Below, one piece after another: positions 6,578 through 12,880 of a stretch of 21,565 nucleotides of DNA. The position numbers were made by a program, and so were the translations under genes. A model generated the notes under the pieces. It made no database searches, was not told where the DNA came from, and worked only from the letters and a program-made list of their open reading frames with translations. Within the stretch, counting starts at the first letter, position 1. Every line of letters begins with the position of its first letter. Origin of the DNA: Myxococcales bacterium (lineage in GTDB: Bacteria; Myxococcota; Polyangia; Polyangiales; Polyangiaceae); the NCBI GenBank assembly GCA_003151595.1, contig PLXW01000064.1, forward strand, positions 1 through 21,565. The letters run 5' to 3'.

Positions 6578-7309
6578 ATGACGAAGCTCTCGGTCAACGT
6601 GAACAAGGTCGCCACGCTGCGGAACACGCGGCCGCAGCTCGACGTGCCGAGCGTCGTCCGCTGCGCTTCGCTCTGCCTCGCGGCCGGCGCGCACGGAATC
6701 ACGGTTCATCCGCGCCCCGATCAGCGCCACATCCGGCCGCACGACGTGGACGATCTCGCGCGGCTGCTGGCGGGTCATCCCACCGTCGAGCTGAACATCG
6801 AGGGGAACCCCTTCATCGAGTTCGAGCCGTTCATCGAGCGTGTTCACCCGGCGCAAGCCACGCTCGTCCCCGACTCGCCGGCCGCGCTCACGAGCGACCA
6901 CGGGTTCGATCTCCGCAAGGACGGCGCGCGCCTTCGCCCTGTGATCGAGCGGCTGAAGATGCACGGCGCGCGCGTGAGCCTCTTCATGGACCCGACGCCC
7001 GACGACATGATCCTCGCGCGCGACGTCGGCGCCGATCGCGTCGAGCTCTACACCGAGCCGTACGCCGCGGGCTTCGCGAAGGGTGACGCCACGGCCGCCG
7101 ACGCCTACGCCGCGACCGCCGTGCGCGCGCACGAGCTCGGCCTCGGCGTGAACGCCGGGCACGATCTCAGCCTCGAGAACCTGCCAACGTTCCTCGCGCG
7201 CGTGCCGCACGTGGACGAAGTCTCCATCGGCCACGCGCTGATCGCCGACGCACTCGAGCTAGGTCTCACCGAGACCGTGCATCGCTACCTTCGCGCGTGC
7301 GGGCACTGA
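6578..7309 (+). CDS. pdxJ: Pyridoxine 5'-phosphate synthase
   Basis: PdxJ condenses 1-deoxyxylulose 5-phosphate with 3-amino-2-oxopropyl phosphate to give pyridoxine 5'-phosphate, the last ring-forming step of DXP-dependent vitamin B6 synthesis. The protein has 243 residues, the normal TIM-barrel length. Visible elements are LSVNVNKVATLRNTR (4-18), AGAHGITVHPRPDQRHI with the catalytic His/Arg, ELNIEGNPF with the conserved Glu, LVPD, VSLFMDP, VELYTEPYA and the phosphate-binding GLGVNAGHDLSLENL. VNVNKVATLRN and HPRPDQRHI, in place of the enterobacterial VNIDHVATLRN and HLREDRRHI, resemble the Bacteroidetes-type subgroup as I recall it. The ATG at 6578 begins at the conserved MTKLSVN; the frame runs open further upstream only as shadow. 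It is convergent with the S41 protease gene. Confidence 0.95.
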   Translation: MTKLSVNVNKVATLRNTRPQLDVPSVVRCASLCLAAGAHGITVHPRPDQRHIRPHDVDDLARLLAGHPTVELNIEGNPFIEFEPFIERVHPAQATLVPDSPAALTSDHGFDLRKDGARLRPVIERLKMHGARVSLFMDPTPDDMILARDVGADRVELYTEPYAAGFAKGDATAADAYAATAVRAHELGLGVNAGHDLSLENLPTFLARVPHVDEVSIGHALIADALELGLTETVHRYLRACGH

Positions 7310-7318
7310 GGCGCCCGC
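7299..7318. terminator. Hairpin over the pdxJ stop codon
   Basis: GCGGGC (7299-7304) pairs with GCCCGC (7313-7318) around an 8-nt loop that contains the pdxJ TGA. It lies at the convergent junction with the S41 protease gene, 15 nt from that gene's stop. There is no T-run. It is a short GC stem in GC-rich DNA, so it could be chance. Confidence 0.25.
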
Positions 7319-7333
7319 CGCGCGTAGGTTCCG

Positions 7334-10300
7334 TCACTCGTCGTCGGCGTCGCCGTTTTCACTGAGCTCGTCGTCGTCCGTCTTCGGCGTCTGGAGCAGC
7401 TCGCCGTTGGGGCCGTCGCGACGGATGATGAACGTCCGGCGGCTCGTCGTGTCCGGGTTCTCCCGCGCCACGACCGACACCACGTTCACGCCCGGTCGAA
7501 GCGGCAGGTCGGCCTCGAAGCCCATGTGCTTCGCGTCCGCGCCGGTGCGGTTCGATCGGTAGAACACCTTTCGCGCCCCCACGAAGATGTACGCGTCGAG
7601 GAGTCGCTCGCTGTCGCTGGCGATCCCCTTCACCTTCGTCACCGCGTCGCGCGTGGCGAGGGCCGGAGGGCTCAGGTCGAGCAGCGGCGGCGCGTGCGCC
7701 ATCGTCTCTTCGAACGCCAAGGGCCCCGTCGCTGCGCCCCCCGCTTCGAGCTCGCTCGCGCGCACGAAGCCGAACCGGTTGCTCCCGAGCGAGACCTTCG
7801 CCCACTCGCCCGACGTCCCGATCACCTGCGCCGCCATCCCCGCAGGCAAGCGCCCGAAAACAACCGCGCTCGCATCGGGTGACGTGAGTAGCGACGCGCC
7901 TTGCGCCTTGGCCTTCATCGGCGCGTTCGCCGCCGTGATTGGCGCGGGCATCGCAACCGGCATGCGGATCTTCTCCACCACCTGCTCGCGCAGATCCTCG
8001 TCGGTCAACGACAGCTCGATCTTCGCTTCCGGATCGGCCAGCTGCTGCTGCACGTCGAACGTGAACGTCGCATGCCGCATCTCGCCCGGCTGCATGTTCG
8101 AGAGATCGAAGCGCCCCTCGTGAAGGAGGAGGCCGTCGCCCGACAGGTTCCGCACGTTGGCCTGCGTCTCGTACGAGCGCCCCTTCCCCACGTTCTTCAC
8201 GGAGAGGTACATCGTCATCCCTTCGCCGCGCTGCACGCGCCCGTCGCCGTTCGCGCCGTCGCGGTTGTCGGCGATGTCGTACGTGAACGCGAACGTCGGC
8301 CGCTCGAGCGCGCGGATCGTCCCGCGGACCTCGGCCTCGGCCGGGATGTGCCCGCGCGCTTCGTCGAAGCGAATCTTGATGCCGTCGGCACGCGTGAGCG
8401 CCTCCTTCGGGATCGTGCAGATGCGCGGCGCGTCCTTGGCGATGGGCGCGGTCGATCCGATGCGGTGCCCTTCGATCTCGCAATACCCGAGCGGAGCGGT
8501 CGCCGTGCGCGACTTACCCGGCTCGAGCTTGCCGAAGATGAGCTCCTTGTTGTCGAACATCGGGTCGTCGCTCTTGCTGATCGCATCGAGGCGGTAGAGC
8601 GTCTGCGTCCCCTTGTTCGTGACGGTGACCTTCAGCGTCATCCCTTCGCCGGCCGTCACTTCGTTGCTCGGGCGATCGGTCTCCACCTTCACGTCGAAGT
8701 TCGGCACGATCGCCGGAGGCGCCGCCGCCGCGACGTCCGCCGGCGCGTCGCTCCAATCGACGCCGATGGCCTTCAGCTCCGCCGCCGCCTTCGCCAGCTC
8801 CGCGGCGCGCGTCTCGGCGATGTACGCCTTCGCCTGGTGCACCTGATCGACACGCTTGCCCGACGTCACGTGCATCGCGAAGTCGTGGGCGAACTTGATC
8901 GGGAAATCCATGGCGAACAGGTCGTCCGGATCGCCGCCGCGCTCGCGCAGATCGCGCCGGTCACGCTCGGTGAGATCGTAGCGGAGCGTATCGAGCGGCT
9001 TGGCCCCTTCGCGCGCGCGAGAGTTCGACAAGCTGCGCGACAGGTCTCGCTCCTTCAGCAAGCCCGTGTCGACCGTGAGGTCCATCTCCAGCGGATCGAC
9101 CGTCATGGGGTCGAGCTCCACGTCCGGCGTCACGCCGACCCCTTGAATCGACACGTCGCCCGGCTCGGTCAGGTACTGCGCGATCGTGAGCTTGAGCGCC
9201 GCCTTGTCCGGCAGATCGCTGAACACGAGCTGCACGCTCCCCTTGCCGAACGACGTCTCGCCGATGATGACCGCGCGATCGTGGTTCTTCATCGCACCGG
9301 CCACGATCTCGCTCGCGCTGGCCGACGACCCGTTCACCAGCAGCGCGATGGGATACTCGGGCTCCGTCCCTTCGCCGTGCGCGTCCTTCTCCTCGCGCCC
9401 TTCGCTTGGGTTGCCGACGGTGGCCACGATCGGCCCTTCGGCGATGAACTTGTCGGCTACCCGCGCGGCTTGATCGAGCAGGCCGCCCGGGTTGCCGCGC
9501 AGATCGAGCACGAGCCCTTTGAGCTCGCCGTTCTTCTTCAGATCGGCCAGCGCCGCGTCGAGGTCGGCCGACGTGTTCGACTGGAACTGCTTCAATCGCA
9601 CGTACCCGATGTTCCCCTCGAGCAGCCGGTGCTCGACGCTCGCCACGTGAATCGTCTCGCGCGTGAGCTCGAACGTCTTGGTCCCCACCCACCCTTCGGT
9701 CCCGTCGCGGTGCACGTAGATCGTGACCTTCGAGCCGGGCGCGCCGCGCAGGTGATTCACGGCCTCGTTGAGTCCCATGTTGAGCGTCGACTCGCCGTTG
9801 ATCTTGACGATGCGATCGTACTTCTTGATCCCCGCGCGCCCCGCCGGCGTGGCCGGCATCGGGTTGATGACCGTGAGCTGCTGATCGCGAATCGAAATCA
9901 CGATCCCGAGCCCGCCGAACTGGCCGCTCGTGGAGAGGCTCATCTCCTTGTACTGCTCGGGCGACATCAACACGCTGTGCGGGTCGAGCGTGTGAAGCAT
10001 GCCGTTGCACGCCGCGTACTCCACCTCGCGCAGATCGACCTCGGTGCCGCGCAGGCCGTCCTGCACGAAGGCGAAGATGTCGCGCAGGCGAGCGCTCACG
10101 TCCCACGGGCCTTGCACGTTATCGACGCGGAACTCTTTCTCCTGCGTGTCGACCCGAACCTTCACCGTGGGCGAGGCGTCGTCGTGGAGGACGATGACCT
10201 GCGCGAACTCGCGCTGCACGTAGTTGAGCGACGATAGGAGCATCTCCTTCGGCTTCACTCGCTTCGGATCGACGTAGCGATCGCGCACCGTCTTCAGCAC

Positions 10301-10501
10301 CTCGTTGACGACGCGCAGCTGCGTGAGGTCGTACGAGGCCGGAGTGGTGGTGGCGCTGAGCGCGGCGTTGTTGGCGGCGATCGCCGGGGCCAGGCCTTCC
10401 CACAATCCGCTGCCGCCGTGGAGGCTCAGCGCGAGGTAGAAGGCGACGGCGAAGGCGCCGAGGAGCGCTGCGAATTTGGAGACGCGTTCGAGGAAGCGCA
10501 T
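7334..10501 (-). CDS. C-terminal processing peptidase (S41/CtpA-Prc family) with long multidomain C-terminal extension
   Basis: The 1,055-residue protein starts with an uncleaved signal/anchor segment (about 8-28), so the rest is periplasmic. An N-terminal helical region leads to a PDZ domain (about 193-280: GQFGGLGIVISIRDQQLTVI, then AGIKKYDRIVKING) and the S41 core (about 285-465). The catalytic Ser is S395 in GSSASASEIVAGA and the Lys is K420 in GETSFGKGSVQ; their spacing of 25 equals that of E. coli Prc (S430/K455). Usual CtpA proteins end near residue 470. Here about 585 more residues follow: a linker, two immunoglobulin-like CARDB-type repeats (about 600-720 and 735-850, the second with a Ca-binding-like loop DGANGDGRVQRGE), an SH3b-like domain (about 865-918), a further Ig-like domain (about 945-1030) and an acidic tail. 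It probably processes or degrades cell-envelope proteins, with the extension giving wall or partner binding. No Shine-Dalgarno precedes the ATG. Confidence 0.93.
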   Translation of the reverse strand: MRFLERVSKFAALLGAFAVAFYLALSLHGGSGLWEGLAPAIAANNAALSATTTPASYDLTQLRVVNEVLKTVRDRYVDPKRVKPKEMLLSSLNYVQREFAQVIVLHDDASPTVKVRVDTQEKEFRVDNVQGPWDVSARLRDIFAFVQDGLRGTEVDLREVEYAACNGMLHTLDPHSVLMSPEQYKEMSLSTSGQFGGLGIVISIRDQQLTVINPMPATPAGRAGIKKYDRIVKINGESTLNMGLNEAVNHLRGAPGSKVTIYVHRDGTEGWVGTKTFELTRETIHVASVEHRLLEGNIGYVRLKQFQSNTSADLDAALADLKKNGELKGLVLDLRGNPGGLLDQAARVADKFIAEGPIVATVGNPSEGREEKDAHGEGTEPEYPIALLVNGSSASASEIVAGAMKNHDRAVIIGETSFGKGSVQLVFSDLPDKAALKLTIAQYLTEPGDVSIQGVGVTPDVELDPMTVDPLEMDLTVDTGLLKERDLSRSLSNSRAREGAKPLDTLRYDLTERDRRDLRERGGDPDDLFAMDFPIKFAHDFAMHVTSGKRVDQVHQAKAYIAETRAAELAKAAAELKAIGVDWSDAPADVAAAAPPAIVPNFDVKVETDRPSNEVTAGEGMTLKVTVTNKGTQTLYRLDAISKSDDPMFDNKELIFGKLEPGKSRTATAPLGYCEIEGHRIGSTAPIAKDAPRICTIPKEALTRADGIKIRFDEARGHIPAEAEVRGTIRALERPTFAFTYDIADNRDGANGDGRVQRGEGMTMYLSVKNVGKGRSYETQANVRNLSGDGLLLHEGRFDLSNMQPGEMRHATFTFDVQQQLADPEAKIELSLTDEDLREQVVEKIRMPVAMPAPITAANAPMKAKAQGASLLTSPDASAVVFGRLPAGMAAQVIGTSGEWAKVSLGSNRFGFVRASELEAGGAATGPLAFEETMAHAPPLLDLSPPALATRDAVTKVKGIASDSERLLDAYIFVGARKVFYRSNRTGADAKHMGFEADLPLRPGVNVVSVVARENPDTTSRRTFIIRRDGPNGELLQTPKTDDDELSENGDADDE

Positions 10502-10503
10502 GT

Positions 10504-10544
10504 GGCGTCAAGTATAGACGCCCGAACCGCGCGAAGGTTCGCGC
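10504..10544 (-). promoter_or_regulatory. Candidate promoter/operator of the S41 protease gene
   Basis: Reverse strand: TATACT (10511-10516) ends 9 nt before the ATG. It sits inside the 7-nt loop of a perfect 6-bp inverted repeat, GGCGTC/GACGCC (10504-10509 and 10517-10522). A second repeat, GCGCGAA/TTCGCGC (10529-10535 and 10538-10544), lies just upstream. GAACCTT (10534-10540) and TCTAT (10514-10518) are 15 bp apart, faintly resembling an ECF-sigma promoter. No sigma-70 -35 is visible. The repeats could be operators or hairpins. Confidence 0.35.
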
Positions 10545-10578
10545 TCGCCCGCTTTTTTTCGCCGGAATATTTGGCGTG

Positions 10579-10599
10579 GGCCGCTCCTTTGGGGCGGCC
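10579..10599 (-). terminator. Hairpin at the end of the methyltransferase gene
   Basis: A 9-bp stem with one mismatch (10579-10587 with 10591-10599) and a 3-nt loop begins inside the TAG stop of the methyltransferase gene. On the reverse strand no T-run follows, so termination would be atypical or factor-dependent. Upstream of the S41 protease gene the remaining bases to 10502 hold a run of seven A (reverse strand, 10553-10559) and the repeats described for its promoter. Confidence 0.4.
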
Positions 10600-11336
10600 T
10601 ATGGGGCGCTCTTGCGGAGCACCGCCACGTAGAAACCGCCGAAGAACGACGCGGCCGTGTCGGCAAGCATGTGCTCGGCTTTCCACAGCACGCGCCGGAG
10701 CCCCGGGACGCGCATGGCGAGCGCCGCCGGCGTGACGATACGGACGCCGCGCGCCGCCTCGACGTGAACGCCCGGCGGGAGCAAGCGCGGGATGATCCAC
10801 GGCGCGTCCATGCGCGTGTAGACCGCGTTCTCGCGCGTCGCTTCGGAGATTTTCCCGGGGCGTCCCACGCGCTTGGCCAGCGCGCGCAGCGAAAGCGGGT
10901 TGTAGAACTCGGCGAGCACGACACCGCCCGGGCGCGTGACGCGCGTCATCTCGGCGAGCGCTTTCCCAATTTCGGGAACGTGCGCCAGGACCTTGAACGA
11001 GCAGGTCACGTCGAAGCTGGCGTCGGCGAACGGCAGCGCGGTCACGCTCCCTTCGCGCACATCGAGCCCGCGCGCGCGCGCCTGCTCGAGCATCCCCGGC
11101 GAGAGATCGATCCCCGACGCCTTGCGCGCGAACTTGGCGATGCGATCGAGCAAGAGACCCGTACCGCAACCGCACTCGAGCACGTCGCGTCCGGCGCCAT
11201 AGCGCTCCGTGAGATCGATCTCGAGATCGTCGAGCATCGCGTGGTAGCCGCGCGGGTCGTGCCGGTGGCGCTCGTAGGCGTTCGCAAACTCGTCGTAGTA
11301 GGCGCGCGTGGCTGACAGATCGCGAGGGGCTTCCAT
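10599..11336 (-). CDS. Class I SAM-dependent methyltransferase
   Basis: This 245-residue protein is of the Methyltransf_11/UbiE-like type. Motif I is VLECGCGTG (52-60), which binds S-adenosylmethionine. The acidic residue that binds the ribose lies in GIDLSPGMLEQAR. Then come VTALPFADASFDVTCSFKVL, typical of motif II, and the post-motif VTRPGGVVLAEFYNP. The C-terminal third (Arg/Pro/Trp-rich, RLLPPGVHVEAARGVRIVTP) resembles the substrate-binding part of small-molecule methyltransferases. The substrate cannot be told from sequence; a quinone, lipid or secondary metabolite is possible. The ATG at 11336 is the only good start, with no strong Shine-Dalgarno. It is divergent from the gntR gene across 88 nt that contain the GntR-type palindrome, so it might be controlled by that regulator. 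Confidence 0.88.
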   Translation of the reverse strand: MEAPRDLSATRAYYDEFANAYERHRHDPRGYHAMLDDLEIDLTERYGAGRDVLECGCGTGLLLDRIAKFARKASGIDLSPGMLEQARARGLDVREGSVTALPFADASFDVTCSFKVLAHVPEIGKALAEMTRVTRPGGVVLAEFYNPLSLRALAKRVGRPGKISEATRENAVYTRMDAPWIIPRLLPPGVHVEAARGVRIVTPAALAMRVPGLRRVLWKAEHMLADTAASFFGGFYVAVLRKSAP

Positions 11337-11389
11337 GAACTGAGCGCTCGTATGCCCGAAGAGCGGCTCACGCTCATTCTTTTTCGGCC

Positions 11390-11418
11390 TTGACCCAACT
11401 TGGTAACCAAGTTATTAC
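11390..11418 (+). promoter_or_regulatory. gntR promoter with embedded 17-bp palindromic operator
   Basis: TTGACC (11390-11395) and TATTAC (11413-11418) are 17 bp apart. Between and overlapping them lies a perfect 17-nt palindrome, AACTTGGTAACCAAGTT (11397-11413, centre 11405). Its TTGGT-n-ACCAA core resembles FadR-subfamily GntR operators (TGGT-n-ACCA type). The GTG start of gntR is only 6 nt past the -10, so the mRNA would be leaderless. Binding here would block polymerase, giving autorepression. The site lies 61 nt upstream of the divergent methyltransferase gene. Confidence 0.65.
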
Positions 11419-11424
11419 GTATTC

Positions 11425-12171
11425 GTGGTCGCCGCCAACCTCACTCCAATCCCGCGCGCACACGCCGCCGACGACGTCTTCGAGCAGCTCGCCGCGGCGA
11501 TCCTGAAGGGCGAGCTGGAGGTCGGCGCGCCGCTGCCGCCGGAGCGCGTCCTGGCCGACAAGTTCGGGGTGTCGCGCATCGTGGTACGCCAGGGGGTGCA
11601 TCGGCTGGCCGAGATGGGGCTCGTGCGCGTGCGGCAAGGGGGGGCGTCGATCGTCCTCGATCCGAACGAGGCCAGCGACCTCCGCGTGCTGGCGCTCTTC
11701 TATCGCTTCGCGCCGGCGGGCTCGCGTCGCGCGCGCGATGTGGCCGACATGATCGAGAAGCAGTACCTGCAGGGGCTCTCGATCGTGGAGGTGGCCTCGC
11801 GCCACGCGAGTGAGCGCGATCTGCGGGCCATCACGGAGCTGGTCGAGTCGGCCGCGGGAGACGCGGCGCAGCTCGCGCGCTTCGCCGAGTTCGAAGAGCG
11901 CTTCTGGCGCGCGCTCTCTTCTGCCGCGAAGAACCGCGTGTTCCGGATGGAGGTCGCGTGGTGGTACGAGGCGCTCGCCGATCGCCCGGTGCCGCGCGCG
12001 GTGGCGAAGGCCGCGCCTGCGGTGCGCATCGCGTTCTACCGCGAGCTGGCGCGCCGCCTGGCCGCTGGAGACGGGCCGACCGAGTACTACCTCGCCGTCA
12101 TGCGCCCCATCCTCGACGTCGCGGTCGGCGCGCGCGCGAACGGCGCGCGACGGAAGGCTCGGAAGAAGTGA
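11425..12171 (+). CDS. GntR-family transcription regulator, FadR subfamily
   Basis: This 248-residue protein has an N-terminal winged helix-turn-helix (about 16-80) with the GntR pattern: VFEQLAAAILKGELEVGAPL, PPERVLADKFGVSRIVVRQG and HRLAEMGLVRVRQGGASIV. An all-helical C-terminal ligand-binding domain follows (about 100-235), which places it in the FadR/FCD subfamily. Where FCD proteins usually show metal-binding histidines (D-x2-FH and two later His), I see EERFWRAL and FYREL...VMRPI, so a bound metal seems unlikely. The C-terminus is a basic tail (RKARKK). The GTG at 11425 lies right after a palindromic operator and a possible promoter; no Shine-Dalgarno precedes it. The gene is followed 46 nt downstream by the lipoprotein-cytochrome pair, which it may control. 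Confidence 0.9.
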   Translation: MVAANLTPIPRAHAADDVFEQLAAAILKGELEVGAPLPPERVLADKFGVSRIVVRQGVHRLAEMGLVRVRQGGASIVLDPNEASDLRVLALFYRFAPAGSRRARDVADMIEKQYLQGLSIVEVASRHASERDLRAITELVESAAGDAAQLARFAEFEERFWRALSSAAKNRVFRMEVAWWYEALADRPVPRAVAKAAPAVRIAFYRELARRLAAGDGPTEYYLAVMRPILDVAVGARANGARRKARKK

Positions 12172-12217
12172 ACATAAGAACGGTGACGAAGAAACACGCA
12201 GTGAAAGGTGGTGAGCG

Positions 12218-12880
12218 GTGAAGCACGAAGTCGCGCGTGGCTCGATGGTGATCGCTTCGATGGTGAGCGCCTCGATGGTGATCGCGGTGATGATCTCGAC
12301 GGCCGCCTGCAGCGGGTCTCCCGACCTGGCGAAAGAATCGGGCGACGACGGGAGCGACGCCGGGACGCTCGGCGACGGCAGCGTGATCGACGCCGGGAGT
12401 GACGATCGGATCGATCCCATCGTCGTCGGCCGCGCCTGGACGTACGACGTGACGATCTTCGGCACGTACCCGCTCTGCGAAGCCGGTCAGCAAACGGGGA
12501 GCGCCACGTCGGCCGCGACGGTCGACGGCAAGGACGCCATCCTCGTGAAGTCGCTCTGCACGAACGCGGGCTCGTCCTACTACGTGGTCGCGGGCGACGT
12601 GGTGCACGTCGACTACCAGGGGACGTGGTTGCTCGCGCTCGACGCGCCCGTCGCCGAAGGGCACACCTGGTCGGACGGCGCGTCGAGCTTCACGTGGCAC
12701 GACGCGGGCGTGGTCACCGTCCCGGGCGGCACGTTCAGCAACTGCTGGAAGGCGACGCAGAACGTGGCGTACGAGGCGTACACGATCTTCTGCCGCGGGG
12801 TCGGACCGGTGCGCTGGTACTCCAAGGACACGGCCGGCGACGGCTTCGACGCCGAGCTCCTGAGCACGAGCTTCCAGTGA
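12218..12880 (+). CDS. Predicted lipoprotein of unknown function with Asp-rich linker
   Basis: The 220-residue protein has an N-terminal export signal whose hydrophobic core is made of a repeated pentapeptide (SMVIA, SMVSA, SMVIA), ending in T28-A29-A30-C31, an acceptable though weak lipobox. A flexible Asp/Gly/Ser-rich linker (about 32-63) of a kind common in myxobacterial lipoproteins leads to a mature domain (about 65-220) rich in beta-type sequence, aromatic residues and four cysteines (in PLCEAG, SLCTNAG, NCWKA and FCRGV) that could form two disulfides. I do not recognise the fold. The GTG at 12218 is preceded by AAAGGTGG, a fair Shine-Dalgarno. Its stop overlaps the cytochrome start as GTGA, suggesting that the two proteins are made together and may act together in the envelope. 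Confidence 0.78.
   Translation: MKHEVARGSMVIASMVSASMVIAVMISTAACSGSPDLAKESGDDGSDAGTLGDGSVIDAGSDDRIDPIVVGRAWTYDVTIFGTYPLCEAGQQTGSATSAATVDGKDAILVKSLCTNAGSSYYVVAGDVVHVDYQGTWLLALDAPVAEGHTWSDGASSFTWHDAGVVTVPGGTFSNCWKATQNVAYEAYTIFCRGVGPVRWYSKDTAGDGFDAELLSTSFQ
12242..12286 (+). repeat. Three tandem 15-nt repeats inside the signal peptide
   Basis: Three consecutive 15-nt units, 12242-12256, 12257-12271 and 12272-12286, share TCGATGGTGAnCGC and encode SMVIA, SMVSA and SMVIA. They form most of the hydrophobic core of the lipoprotein signal peptide. Slippage at such a repeat would change the core length by five residues while keeping the frame. Confidence 0.85.

Noticed and set aside
4468..7086. An 872-codon open frame on the plus strand opposite nnr and acpS
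   Set aside because: Arg-rich shadow sequence; the reverse strand carries two unmistakable enzymes and pdxJ lies in another frame at the end.
7901..10237. A 778-codon open frame on the plus strand inside the S41 protease gene
   Set aside because: Arg/His/Leu-rich shadow of the reverse-strand gene, with no start signal or motif.
10529..10559. Plus-strand hairpin followed by seven T as an intrinsic terminator
   Set aside because: The T-run starts 8 nt after the stem and no plus-strand gene leads into it; the site is better seen as part of the S41 protease upstream region.
12625..12876. Upstream extension of the cytochrome frame
   Set aside because: It overlaps the preceding lipoprotein in another frame and is Arg-rich; the lipoprotein signal of the cytochrome starts at 12877.
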